From positions 62,001-126,000 of the forward strand of contig JBLIEQ010000003.1 in assembly GCA_047633175.1 (NCBI GenBank): a DNA stretch of 64,000 bases, read 5' to 3'. Shown in pieces: positions 34,861-43,799 of the stretch. A program made the position numbers and the translations under genes. Position 1 is the first letter of the stretch. Every line of letters starts with the position of its first letter. The DNA is from Motiliproteus sp047633175 (GTDB lineage Bacteria; Pseudomonadota; Gammaproteobacteria; Pseudomonadales; Balneatricaceae). Below the pieces are notes generated by a model, which saw nothing but the letters and a program-made list of their open reading frames with translations, ran no database searches and was not told where the DNA came from.

Positions 34861-35292
34861 ACAGCCAACGCCAACAGCTGCGCCCTGTCAGAGATCCGCC
34901 CCGTTGAATCTCTATATGCAGGGAAAAACAGACGGCGAGCCGAGACTGACCCGCGTCGGCAGTGCCCGAATGCGATAGATCCACCGATTGCCTGATCAGA
35001 ATCTAAGCAGTTGCATATATTAATTTCAACTTAAAAAATTATTTTTAATTCCTTAAATAGTTATTTGTAAGTAACCGCTTACCTGCCTTAACGATGGTCT
35101 ATCACCGTTGAACAAAAATAAAACAGCGGGTGGTCAATTTTATGACGCTATTGAGCACTTGTCCATAAAACACTACATGTTGTGCCCAAGTCATCGACAG
35201 ACATACACTATGTACCACCAGCCCGTGCCATAGCGCAATAAAATGGTGCGGAGTCTTGCAAAACCTAGTCTATTAGGAAAGGTCCAACGTAA
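34861..35292. promoter_or_regulatory. Leader region of nrdJa with NrdR-like boxes
   Basis: A 432-bp non-coding gap. ACACTACATGTTGTGC (35170-35185) matches the NrdR box consensus acaCwAtATaTwGwgt closely. A degenerate second inverted repeat, ACATA-CAC-TATGT (35201-35213), lies about three helical turns away (centre to centre near 30 bp), the spacing expected of paired NrdR boxes. A possible -35 TTGAGC at 35151-35156 and -10 TACATG at 35174-35179 would place box 1 over the -10. AAAGG at 35278 may aid translation. I looked for a cobalamin riboswitch and saw none. The AT-rich part (35020-35060) shows no gene. Confidence 0.68.
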
Positions 35293-37443
35293 ATGACAGC
35301 CAAGCTCAAGGTCGTAACCTCCGCAGAACACAACATCCCCCTTCAGGCTGCATCACTGGATATATGGGACTCGAAGTATCGCCTCAAGGCGAAAGACGGC
35401 CGACTCCTGGATCAGGACATAGATTCGACTTTTCGCCGTGTAGCCAAGGCACTGGCCGAAGTTGAAAGCGATAAAAAACTTCAGCAGCACTGGCAGGAGC
35501 AGTTCTTATGGGCCCTGCGTCGCGGTGCGGTTCCTGCAGGACGGGTGATGTCCAACGCGGGTGCTCAGGCACACAAACCAGCCACCTCGACCATCAACTG
35601 CACCGTATCGGGCACCATCATCGATTCGATGGATGATATCCTGGGCAAGAATCTGGAAGCCGGACTGACCCTTAAAGCCGGCTGCGGGATCGGTTATGAA
35701 TTCTCCACCCTAAGACCCAAAAACGCCTATGTGTCAGGTGCCGGCGCCTATACCTCTGGCCCGCTGTCATTTATGGATATCTTCGACCGGATGTGTTTTA
35801 CCGTCTCCTCTGCCGGTGGTCGCCGTGGTGCCCAGATGGCCACCTTCGACATAGGTCATCCCGATGTGGTCGACTTTATCCGCGCCAAACGTGAAGACGG
35901 TCGGCTGCGTCAATTTAACCTGTCGCTGCTGATCACCGATGAATTTATTCAGGCGGTTAAGGATGATACGGAGTGGAAGCTGGCCTTCCCTCTGAGCATT
36001 AAAGAGGTCGCCCGCGACGGCATAGATATCACTGATAAAGATCTGATTATCTGGCGTGAATGGCCCACCAAGGACAAATACGTCACTAACGATTCCGGAT
36101 TGGTCGCCTGCCGCGTCTCCAAGACCATGCGCGCCCGGCAACTGTGGAACGTTATTATGAGTTCCACCTATGACTTTGCCGAGCCCGGATTCATCCTGAT
36201 CGACAAGGTTAACGAGCAGAACAACAACTGGTTCTGCGAAAACATCCGCGCCACCAACCCCTGTGGCGAGCAGCCTCTGCCCCCCTACGGCAGCTGCCTG
36301 CTGGGGTCCATCAACCTGACCCGCTTCGTGATCGAACCCTTTACCGATAACGCCCGCTTCGACTGGGATGACTACCGTAAGACTATCGCCATTTTCACCC
36401 GGATGCTCGATAACGTTGTCGAGATCAACGGCCTACCGCTGCCACAGCAGCGTGCAGAGATCGAAGCCAAACGGCGTCATGGCATGGGTTACCTGGGCCT
36501 GGGCTCCAGCGCCACCATGTTGCAGATGCAGTACGGAGACGCCGCCTCCGTCGCCTTCGCCGAGAAAGTCACTAAAGAGCTGGCCATGACCGGCTGGCGT
36601 ACCGGCCTGCAACTGGCCGAAGAGAAGGGCCCCGCGCCTATTATGAACCAGGAGTTTGATGTCACCGGTGAAATGCTGCGCAAGCGTCCGGAGATGCTAG
36701 CCGATGGCTTTAAGCTCGGCGACAAGATCACCGGCAAGGTGCTGCACGCCAGATATAGCCGCTATATGCAGAAAATAGCCGCCGAAGACCCTCAGCTAAT
36801 CGACGCCCTTGCCGACAAAGGTTGCCGCTTCACGCACCACAGTTCGATAGCGCCTACAGGCACCATCTCCCTGTCAGTCGGCAACAACGCCAGCAATGGT
36901 ATCGAGCCCAGCTTTGCTCATCACTACGCCCGCAACATCATCCGCGCAGGCAAGAAGAGCAAAGAGAAGGTCGATGTCTTCTCCTATGAGCTGCTGGCCT
37001 ACCGCGAGCTGATCAACACCAAAGCGATGCCTTACAGTGACAAAGCCGACGAGAAGCTGCCGGACTACTTTATCACCGCCGAAGATATCACTCCCCAGCA
37101 ACATGTCGATGTCCAGGCAGCGGCGCAGAAATGGATCGACTCCTCCATATCCAAGACGGCCAACGTACCCACCGACTATCCCTATGACGATTTCAAGGAT
37201 ATCTATCTTTACGCCTACGATCAGGGGCTTAAGGGCTGCACCACCTTCCGTTTTAATCCGGAAGCCTTTCAGGGAGTGCTGGTTAAAGAACAGGATCTGG
37301 AAAAAACCACCTACCAATTCACCCTGCAAGATGGCAGCACCGTCGACTTTAAGGGCAACGAAGAGATCGAATACGATGGCGAGATCCACACCGCCGCCAA
37401 CCTATTCGACGCCCTTAAAGAAGGCTACTACGGTAAGTTTTAA
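35293..37443 (+). CDS. nrdJ: Adenosylcobalamin-dependent ribonucleoside-diphosphate reductase, large fragment NrdJa
   Basis: A 716-residue class II ribonucleotide reductase lacking the C-terminal region of one-piece NrdJ. Motifs: GAVPAGRVMSNAGAQAHKPA, STINCTVSGT, GCGIGYEFSTLRP, active-site RATNPCGEQPLPPYGSCLLG with the radical-site Cys, and SIAPTGTISL. It reduces ribonucleotides using adenosylcobalamin, with or without oxygen. The missing C-terminal part is encoded immediately downstream by nrdJb, the split also known in Pseudomonas. NrdR-like boxes upstream suggest ATP/dATP-responsive repression. Confidence 0.95.
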   Translation: MTAKLKVVTSAEHNIPLQAASLDIWDSKYRLKAKDGRLLDQDIDSTFRRVAKALAEVESDKKLQQHWQEQFLWALRRGAVPAGRVMSNAGAQAHKPATSTINCTVSGTIIDSMDDILGKNLEAGLTLKAGCGIGYEFSTLRPKNAYVSGAGAYTSGPLSFMDIFDRMCFTVSSAGGRRGAQMATFDIGHPDVVDFIRAKREDGRLRQFNLSLLITDEFIQAVKDDTEWKLAFPLSIKEVARDGIDITDKDLIIWREWPTKDKYVTNDSGLVACRVSKTMRARQLWNVIMSSTYDFAEPGFILIDKVNEQNNNWFCENIRATNPCGEQPLPPYGSCLLGSINLTRFVIEPFTDNARFDWDDYRKTIAIFTRMLDNVVEINGLPLPQQRAEIEAKRRHGMGYLGLGSSATMLQMQYGDAASVAFAEKVTKELAMTGWRTGLQLAEEKGPAPIMNQEFDVTGEMLRKRPEMLADGFKLGDKITGKVLHARYSRYMQKIAAEDPQLIDALADKGCRFTHHSSIAPTGTISLSVGNNASNGIEPSFAHHYARNIIRAGKKSKEKVDVFSYELLAYRELINTKAMPYSDKADEKLPDYFITAEDITPQQHVDVQAAAQKWIDSSISKTANVPTDYPYDDFKDIYLYAYDQGLKGCTTFRFNPEAFQGVLVKEQDLEKTTYQFTLQDGSTVDFKGNEEIEYDGEIHTAANLFDALKEGYYGKF

Positions 37444-37474
37444 CGAGCCAACGGACAGAGACAGGAAGAGCAAC

Positions 37475-38188
37475 ATGGCAGCAAAGATAGAACAAAAAAT
37501 CGTTGGCTTTAAGGTCATCAGCGCAGAAGACAAAGCAAAACAACAGCAAACGCTGGAAAAACCCAAGACTTCACTCGAACGGGTCCACGAAGATCTGGCT
37601 CGGCCTGATTTTTTAATGGGTTCGACCTATAAAATAAAGACCCCGATGTCCGAGCATGCGCTCTATATCACTATTAACGATATGGTGCTTAACCAGGACA
37701 CCGAGCATGAACAGCGCCACCCCTACGAGATGTTTATCAACTCCAAGAACATGGAGCAGTTTCAGTGGGTAGTCGCCCTGACCCGGGTTATCTCGGCGGT
37801 GTTTCGTAAAGGCGGCGATGTCACCTTTATGGTGGAGGAACTCAAGGCGGTGTTCGATCCCAAAGGCGGCTACTTCAAGAAAGGCGGTAAGTTTATGCCG
37901 TCACTGGTTGCCGAGATCGGTGAAGCGATCGAGCATCACCTAAAACTGATCGGTCTGATGGAAAACGACGCGCTGGATGAGCATCAAAAGGCACTGATCG
38001 AAACCAAGCGTAAAGAATACGAGCAGCACAGCAACCGCAACCGCAAACCCAGCAGCACGGCAACCAGCGACGACAACGGCACCTTCCCCTCCGATGCCCA
38101 GCTATGCCCTAAGTGCAACATCAAGGCCGCGATCTTAATGGACGGTTGCTTCACCTGCCTCAATTGCGGTGATAGCAAGTGCGGCTAA
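37475..38188 (+). CDS. nrdJb: Ribonucleotide reductase class II C-terminal subunit NrdJb
   Basis: 237 residues from the ATG at 37475 (MAAKIEQKIVGFKVI), with GGAAGAG upstream; a longer frame to 37037 overlaps nrdJa and is a shadow. The body (LARPDFLMGSTYKIKTPMSE, ALYITINDMVL, NSKNMEQFQWVVALTRVISA) matches the C-terminal domain of NrdJ (TSCPD-like). The tail carries paired cysteines, LCPKCNIKAA and CFTCLNCGDSKC, likely the shuttle/zinc cysteines that re-reduce the active site. It is 31 bp after nrdJa and ends 41 bp before a strong terminator. Confidence 0.92.
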   Translation: MAAKIEQKIVGFKVISAEDKAKQQQTLEKPKTSLERVHEDLARPDFLMGSTYKIKTPMSEHALYITINDMVLNQDTEHEQRHPYEMFINSKNMEQFQWVVALTRVISAVFRKGGDVTFMVEELKAVFDPKGGYFKKGGKFMPSLVAEIGEAIEHHLKLIGLMENDALDEHQKALIETKRKEYEQHSNRNRKPSSTATSDDNGTFPSDAQLCPKCNIKAAILMDGCFTCLNCGDSKCG

Positions 38189-38228
38189 CGGTTAGCCTCA
38201 AGTAGTCCTAAGACTTAGTGCCACCAAC

Positions 38229-38260
38229 AAAAAAGCCGAAGCAACTGCTTCGGCTTTTTT
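38229..38260 (+). terminator. Intrinsic terminator after nrdJb
   Basis: AAAAAAGCCGAAGCA and TGCTTCGGCTTTTTT form a 15-bp perfect inverted repeat (functional stem AAGCCGAAGC with AACT loop) ending in six Ts. Confidence 0.95.
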
Positions 38261-38279
38261 ATGGCTGTTTTCATGCCCG

Positions 38280-38302
38280 TAGTCTGGGATGCAAACCCAG
38301 CA
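38280..38302 (+). repeat. Dispersed repeat family C, degenerate copy
   Basis: TAGTCTGGGATGCAAACCCAGC keeps the CTGGG...CCCAG hairpin of family C but with changed loop. It lies between the nrdJb terminator and the small gene at 38373. Confidence 0.5.
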
Positions 38303-38372
38303 ATACCTCATTACACCTAGGGGTACGTCGTGATGCAGCACTCGGTCAAATCCACCACTACAGGGAGCACTC

Positions 38373-38594
38373 ATGACTGATCAGGATATTGAAGCTCTTG
38401 CAGAGCAAAACATCGAGATCTTAGGGGTCTTGATAGAGGTAGCACAGACGATGTTAACGCATACCGCCGCCGCAAAAAGAGGTCATAAGGCATCGCGCGA
38501 GGAGCTGGAGCAGATGCTTCGAGTGGCCGAGCAACTGGCTAGGATCCCTTGCCTGGCAGCGGAGAATATTAGGCGTATGCATGAAGCGCTGTAA
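38373..38594 (+). CDS. Small helical hypothetical protein
   Basis: A 73-residue protein with a good ribosome binding site (AGGGAGC, 7-8 nt before the ATG). The sequence is charged and amphipathic (MTDQDIEALAEQNIEILGVL, IEVAQTMLTHTAAAKRGHK, REELEQMLRVAEQLARIP) and should be all-helical. No family was recognised and no membrane or export signal is seen. Codon use looks like a real gene. It stands alone between nrdJb and a cytochrome c gene. Confidence 0.6.
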   Translation: MTDQDIEALAEQNIEILGVLIEVAQTMLTHTAAAKRGHKASREELEQMLRVAEQLARIPCLAAENIRRMHEAL

Positions 38595-38652
38595 GCAGCG
38601 GACGGTTGTCTCTCAGAGTCGCTCAGCATCGAAAGCATAAAACAGGGTCAAA

Positions 38653-38676
38653 AGGAGAACAGGAGAACAGGAGAAC
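38653..38676 (+). repeat. Octamer tandem repeat AGGAGAAC x3
   Basis: Three perfect adjoining copies of AGGAGAAC (38653-38660, 38661-38668, 38669-38676) in the gap after the small gene. A hairpin follows at 38702-38731 (GACCAG...CTGGTC). Each unit resembles a ribosome binding site but no ORF follows. Confidence 0.9.
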
Positions 38677-38835
38677 TTCATTATATAAACTTAAGCTATG
38701 AGACCAGAAAATGCTAAAGTATTTACTGGTCTTTCCCTAGCGCACATTTACTTTATAACCCGATGGCTTTTAATTATTCTCAACTGGTAAAAACAATAAT
38801 AATAATAACCAGGGCTATGAGTCTTTATGGACTCC

Positions 38836-39141
38836 TTATTTAATGTTCGCGTAGTAAGCTGCTACATTCGCCATGTCTATGTCCGAAAGCATTGTAGCCA
38901 TAGGTGACATAACAGGGTCTTTACGTGTGCCTGATTTGAAAGCCTTAAGTTGCTTAACAAGGTACATTTCTTTTTGACCGGCCAGGTTAGGGTACATTGG
39001 TATTGATGATATACCCTCAGCACCGTGACAAGCAGTGCACATCGCTGCTTTTGTTTTACCCGCTGCTGCATCACTAGCAAATACGGGAGATGCAATCATA
39101 ACTGTTGTTGCTGCTGCAACAGTAAGAATAAGTTTTTTCAT
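38836..39141 (-). CDS. Single-haem class I cytochrome c (c553-like), periplasmic
   Basis: About 101 residues from the ATG at 39141 (MKKLILTVAAATTVMIASPV, signal peptide cleaved after FAS); an upstream in-frame ATG at 39180 would bury the signal peptide. The haem-binding CTACHG motif follows GKTKAAM, and the axial Met is likely in DPVMSPMATMLSD. The C-terminus MANVAAYYANIK is typical of this family. It is a soluble electron carrier between membrane complexes; its partner is not in the window. No gene is directly linked. Confidence 0.93.
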   Translation of the reverse strand: MKKLILTVAAATTVMIASPVFASDAAAGKTKAAMCTACHGAEGISSIPMYPNLAGQKEMYLVKQLKAFKSGTRKDPVMSPMATMLSDIDMANVAAYYANIK

Positions 39142-39483
39142 AGTACAACTCTCTTTGAATTCAAAGGTATTTTCAATCAAATTAAAACCGTGATCATTGG
39201 ATTACAGCGATAAAAACCTCTTTAAAACACATCGAAAATAATAACTCGTCGTTTATTTTTTGTCAAACCCCTGATTAACATGAAATTTTAGTCGTATAAC
39301 TAACTATTTCCTTAAGTATTTTTGGTAGCCTCGGAAGGGGTTGGCCTTACATTTGACAGGAACCGTATTAACACGATGCCGGGGAAGACCTGCAGGAAGC
39401 CAGCTTCCTAACCTGATGTCATATTATGAATAATATCAAGTTATGGAAGCCTGGCCCTGGTTTGGCCCCGGTTCAACGATTGA
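39142..39483. other. Non-coding gap upstream of the cytochrome c gene
   Basis: No gene seen. It must hold the cytochrome promoter (minus strand) and the 3' end of the RND operon. It is AT-rich at 39240-39320 and contains a small palindrome-like ATATTATGAATAATAT near 39421-39437. Confidence 0.5.
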
Positions 39484-42400
39484 CTACAGCGGCGCTTCCT
39501 CAAAGACGGGCAGAGGTTTATGCCGGGCACCGAGATAGCAGTAGATCGTCGGCAGGACGAAGAGCGTAAAGATCGTGCCGATCGACAGCCCGGCACAGAT
39601 CACGATGCCGATATTAAACCGTGCCGCAGCCCCGGGCCCTACCGCCAGCAATAGCGGAACCAAGCCTGCCACCATCGATACGGTGGTCATCAGGATAGGA
39701 CGCAAACGCACCCGCGCGGCATGCTGGATGGCCGCGCGCCTATCCATGCCCTGCGTCATCTGCTGCACCTTAGCGACCTCACAGATCAGGATACCGTGCT
39801 TGGTGATCAGCCCCACCAACGTAATCAGACCTATCTGGGTATAGATATTCATGCTGGCCACGCCCCAGGCCATGACCAGTAGCGCACCACTGATGGCCAG
39901 GGGCACCGATACCATGATCACCAGCGCATCTCGCCAGCTTTCGAACTGCATCGCCAGCACCAGGAAGATGATCGCCAGAGCCAGGGCGAAGGTGATATAG
40001 AGTGCATTACCCTCCTGGGCAAACTGGCGTGACTCACCTTTAAAATCGTACGAGTAACCAGCAGGCAAGGTGGCCCCGGCCTCTTCCGCGAGGAAGCTGA
40101 CCGCATCGCCCATATTGCCACCGGGCATCAATACCGCGCCTATAGTCACCGCATTGGCCTGATCCATCTGCACCAGGTCTGCGGGCTTACCGCTGACCTC
40201 AAACTCGATCAGGCTGGCAAGCGGTATCTGAGTACCGTCCAGCGCCCGTACGTAGTATCTGCCCAGATCCTCGGGCTGTGCCCGTGCGCTGCGCTCAGCC
40301 TGGGGCACGACCTCGTAGGAGCGGCCTTTGATGTTGATCTGATTGATATAACCCTCCCCGACCAGAGTACTCAGGGTCTTGCCGATATCCGTCATAGAGA
40401 CCCCATACGCGCCGGCCTTGTCGCGATCGACCTGGAGCTGGACCTCAGGCGTTTCATATTTAAGATCTATATTGGTAAATACGAACAGGCCGCTGCGCTG
40501 CGCCTTGATAAACAGCTCTTGTGCCAGCTGCAGCAGGGTCTGGTAATCGCCAACGCCCTTGACCACCAGCTGAATCGGGAGCCCCGAGCCACCACCCGGC
40601 AGTGCCGGTAAGGGGAACACCGTGGTCTTAACCCCAGCCAGATCGGCAGAGAGCGCGGTCAACTCCTTAGTTAGCTCTCCCAGGGACGATTCACGCTCGT
40701 CCCACACCCGGGTGCGTACGATGCCCAGACCACTAGTTGCACTCGGAATGCCGGTCAAACTCAGCGAGCCCTCGACATCATGCAGGGTCATATTGCGCTT
40801 ACCGATGGTGGTCAGATAGCTATCCATATAGTCCATATTGGCACTTGGAGGACCGTTGGCAATCAGCATCAACGCGCCCTTATCCTCGGCGGGTGCCAGC
40901 TCGGTGGGGATAATCCGAAACAGAAAATAGAGACTGCCAAACACGCAGAATGCAAACAGCAGGATGGCCGGGCGCCGCTGTAGGGTAACACCGAGCAGCC
41001 GGTCATAACCGCTATCCAAGGCATCCAGGAACCGGTGTACGCCCCGCTCAAACCGACCCGGAGTGGGGTTATATTTTAACAACCCGGCACAGAGCACCGG
41101 TGACAGGGTCAGCGCGATAATCCCCGATACGACCACGGCACCGGCCAGGGTGAGAGCAAACTCCTTGAACAGGGTGCCGGTCATTCCCTCCAGCATCGCT
41201 ATAGGGGAGTACACCGCCGCCAGGGTGATGGTCATGGTAATCACGGGGGCCGCGATCTCACGAGTACCCAGGATGGCCGCCCGGAAGGGTGGCTCGCCGT
41301 CTTTGAGATGACGCTCGATGTTTTCCACCACAACGATGGCATCATCCACCACCAGCCCGATCGCCAGCACCATCGCCAACAGGGTCAGCAGATTGATGGA
41401 AAAACCGACCATCTGCATCACCAGGCAGACACCGACCAAGGATAGCGGGATCGTCAGCACCGGAATGATCACCGCGCGCAGATTGCCCATAAACAGGAAA
41501 ATAGTCAGGGCGACGATCAGGGTCGCCTCGACGATGGTTTTTAAGACTTCATTGATCGAGGCATCGATATAGAGCGTGGCATCATAGAGCAGCTCCATCT
41601 CGATAGGCGCCGGCAGATTGCTTTCGATATCCGGGAGCCGCTCACGCACCTTTGTAGCGGTGGTCAGGGGGTTAGCCACCGGCGTGGTATCGATCGCGAC
41701 TATAACCGCCGGATCACCGTCGGCGCGTGGGCGTATGCTTTCGCGCGCCTCGCTCATCTCCACCCGGGCCACATCACGCAGGCGGATAATGCCGTTATCC
41801 CGGCGTACCAGGATCAACTGCTCAAACTCAGCGATTGATTTAAGATCGGTGTTGATGCTGATATCAAAGGTCTGCCAGCCGGCATCAAGCTGTCCGGGAG
41901 CCGCACGAAAGTTATTGGCCTGCAGTGCCTGATTAACCTCGATCGCCGTCAGGTCGTGTGCGGCCATCCGGTCGGCATCCAGCCAGATCCGTATCGCCAG
42001 TTCCGGCCCATACAGGCGCGCCTTGGAGACCCCGGCGACCGTCACCAGCGTGGGCAGCACCGCACGGTTGAGATAATCTGAGATCTGAGCGGCGTTATAT
42101 TCGGTACTCTTGAAAGAGATATACATGATCGAGGTACTAGCACCCGTGGAACTACTGACCGAGGGATCAAGCGCCTCGCTCGGCAGTTTCGCCCTGACGC
42201 TGTTCACCTTGGCCATCACCTCGGCCAGGGCGGCGTTTGCGTCGGTACCTATGTTCATCGTCGCGGTGATCGTACTCAGGCCGGTCTTACTACTGGACTC
42301 GATGAAATCCAGATTATCGACCTCAGCGACCGCCTGTTGCAGCGGCTGGGTAATAAAACCTTGAATCACCTCGGCCGGCGCACCAAAATAAGAGGTGCTG

Positions 42401-42540
42401 ATGCTGATCACGGTGCTCGCAAGCTTAGGATATTCGCGCACCTCAAGCTTGCCGATAGCCTGAATACCCAGAATCAGGATCAACAGACTCAAGGCCACCG
42501 ACAGAACCGGGCGACGAATAAAGATATCAGTAAAATGCAT
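39484..42540 (-). CDS. RND efflux pump inner-membrane transporter (HAE-1 family, MexK-like)
   Basis: A 1018-residue resistance-nodulation-division transporter with 12 predicted helices and two large periplasmic loops. The N-terminus MHFTDIFIRRPVLSVALSLL is typical. The proton-relay motif on helix 4 is AIGLVVDDAIVVVENIERHL, with the paired Asp residues. GLITKHGILICEVAK and VSMVAGLVPLLLAVGPGAAA lie in the second half. It pumps hydrophobic compounds outward using the proton gradient. It follows its adaptor by 12 bp. No outer-membrane factor gene is nearby, as with MexJK, so it would need one encoded elsewhere. Substrates are not predictable from sequence. Confidence 0.95.
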   Translation of the reverse strand: MHFTDIFIRRPVLSVALSLLILILGIQAIGKLEVREYPKLASTVISISTSYFGAPAEVIQGFITQPLQQAVAEVDNLDFIESSSKTGLSTITATMNIGTDANAALAEVMAKVNSVRAKLPSEALDPSVSSSTGASTSIMYISFKSTEYNAAQISDYLNRAVLPTLVTVAGVSKARLYGPELAIRIWLDADRMAAHDLTAIEVNQALQANNFRAAPGQLDAGWQTFDISINTDLKSIAEFEQLILVRRDNGIIRLRDVARVEMSEARESIRPRADGDPAVIVAIDTTPVANPLTTATKVRERLPDIESNLPAPIEMELLYDATLYIDASINEVLKTIVEATLIVALTIFLFMGNLRAVIIPVLTIPLSLVGVCLVMQMVGFSINLLTLLAMVLAIGLVVDDAIVVVENIERHLKDGEPPFRAAILGTREIAAPVITMTITLAAVYSPIAMLEGMTGTLFKEFALTLAGAVVVSGIIALTLSPVLCAGLLKYNPTPGRFERGVHRFLDALDSGYDRLLGVTLQRRPAILLFAFCVFGSLYFLFRIIPTELAPAEDKGALMLIANGPPSANMDYMDSYLTTIGKRNMTLHDVEGSLSLTGIPSATSGLGIVRTRVWDERESSLGELTKELTALSADLAGVKTTVFPLPALPGGGSGLPIQLVVKGVGDYQTLLQLAQELFIKAQRSGLFVFTNIDLKYETPEVQLQVDRDKAGAYGVSMTDIGKTLSTLVGEGYINQINIKGRSYEVVPQAERSARAQPEDLGRYYVRALDGTQIPLASLIEFEVSGKPADLVQMDQANAVTIGAVLMPGGNMGDAVSFLAEEAGATLPAGYSYDFKGESRQFAQEGNALYITFALALAIIFLVLAMQFESWRDALVIMVSVPLAISGALLVMAWGVASMNIYTQIGLITLVGLITKHGILICEVAKVQQMTQGMDRRAAIQHAARVRLRPILMTTVSMVAGLVPLLLAVGPGAAARFNIGIVICAGLSIGTIFTLFVLPTIYCYLGARHKPLPVFEEAPL

Positions 42541-42552
42541 GCTTGCTGGCCC

Positions 42553-43749
42553 CTATTCTGCTGTCTGAGTTGTTGTAGGCTGAGTTGTAGGCTGAGTTGT
42601 AGGCTGAGTTGTTGCCTGTAAATCAGGCTGCACCGGAACTACCGAGGCCAATTCCGAGGCAATGACACCATCGTCAACCAACTTCACTGGGGCACCGTTC
42701 CTTAACCGCACCTGACCCGAGGTCACCACCCGCTCATCGGCATGCAGCCCGCGACTGACCCGGCTCCACGCCCCCTGACGCTCGGCGACGGTGATAGAGC
42801 GCTGCTCGACTGAAAGCGTGGTGTTATCGCCCTCCTTCTTTTCGACCAGCACATACAGCAGCTCACCATAGAGGCTGAAATTGATAGCCCGGGTCGGAAT
42901 CACCAGAGCCCCTGTCACCTTCGGCTGCAGAATAGCGACAGACGCAAACATACCTGCACGTAGTAACTGATCACTGTTAGAGATCTGCGCTTGAACATGG
43001 ATCACCCCGGAATCACGGCTGATGGCCGCATCGACCGCGGTGATGCGCCCTTCGAAGCGGCGCTCTGTATAGGCATCGGTATCGATCAGCACCCGCATGC
43101 CGATATTCAACTGCTCCAGATTTTTCTGGGGCACACTAAAACGGATCAGCATTTCATTGAGGTTTTCCAACCGGGTAATCTCTTCCCCCGGCTGCAGGTA
43201 CTCCCCCAGATGGATTTCGCGCAGCCCTACCACACCCTCAAAGGGTGCTCTGATCTCACGGCGATCGATCACCGCCTGCAGCGAGTTGATCTGTGACTGC
43301 AGCGTCAGATACTCGGCCTCGGCATCATCGAGAGCCACCTTGGAGACCGAGTTACGCTGATAGAGCTGCTTATTACGCTCGTAAGAGCTCTGCGCCGCCG
43401 GAAGACGGTTTTGAGCCGCGGCCAGGTTCGCCTTCTCGACCGCCCGGTCCAGCTCAACCAGAAGTTGGCCGCGCTTAACCTGCTCTCCGGAGCTGAAGTG
43501 GATCGCCGACACCAGGCCCGAGACCGAGGTGCTTAGCTTGATGCCCTGGCTCGGTTCAATCAAACCTATAGCCGCAATCTGTGACTGCCAGTCACGCGTC
43601 TGAACCTCGACTACCTCCACCGGCGACTTGGAAACAGGTCGATTGGCCATAAATTCGTCGATTTTCTGCTGCTTGAACTGACTGAAGCCAATCACGCTGC
43701 CGAAGAGTGCCAGCGCCAACAGCAACATCGCTGCGATCCACTTTTTCAT
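42553..43749 (-). CDS. RND efflux periplasmic adaptor (membrane fusion protein)
   Basis: A 398-residue adaptor. An N-terminal membrane helix (WIAAMLLLALALFGSVIGFS) anchors it. Barrel-sandwich segments are IGLIEPSQGIKLSTSVSGLV and RREIRAPFEGVVGLREIHLG, with a coiled-coil hairpin between (about residues 100-160) and the beta-barrel MLIRFSVPQKNLEQLNIG. It bridges the RND pump and an outer-membrane channel. The last 20 residues are a Thr/Pro/Gln tail (TTQPTTQPTTQPTTTQ) made by a 12-bp DNA repeat at 42574-42609. The gene lies between tetR (50 bp upstream) and the pump (12 bp downstream). Confidence 0.94.
   Translation of the reverse strand: MKKWIAAMLLLALALFGSVIGFSQFKQQKIDEFMANRPVSKSPVEVVEVQTRDWQSQIAAIGLIEPSQGIKLSTSVSGLVSAIHFSSGEQVKRGQLLVELDRAVEKANLAAAQNRLPAAQSSYERNKQLYQRNSVSKVALDDAEAEYLTLQSQINSLQAVIDRREIRAPFEGVVGLREIHLGEYLQPGEEITRLENLNEMLIRFSVPQKNLEQLNIGMRVLIDTDAYTERRFEGRITAVDAAISRDSGVIHVQAQISNSDQLLRAGMFASVAILQPKVTGALVIPTRAINFSLYGELLYVLVEKKEGDNTTLSVEQRSITVAERQGAWSRVSRGLHADERVVTSGQVRLRNGAPVKLVDDGVIASELASVVPVQPDLQATTQPTTQPTTQPTTTQTAE
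42574..42609 (-). repeat. 12-bp in-frame tandem repeat at the adaptor C-terminus
   Basis: TGTAGGCTGAGT occurs three times (42574-42585, 42586-42597, 42598-42609); a divergent partial unit follows on each side. It encodes repeated TTQP on the minus strand. Copy changes would lengthen or shorten the tail without frameshift. Confidence 0.92.
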
Positions 43750-43799
43750 CGCTATAGTGTCCTTTTATAGGGTTGTAGAGGGTTAAAGATAAGATTTAT

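Noticed and set aside
34990..35292. Cobalamin riboswitch before nrdJa
   Set aside because: No B12-box-like sequence or multi-stem fold could be found by eye; NrdR-like boxes explain the region better.
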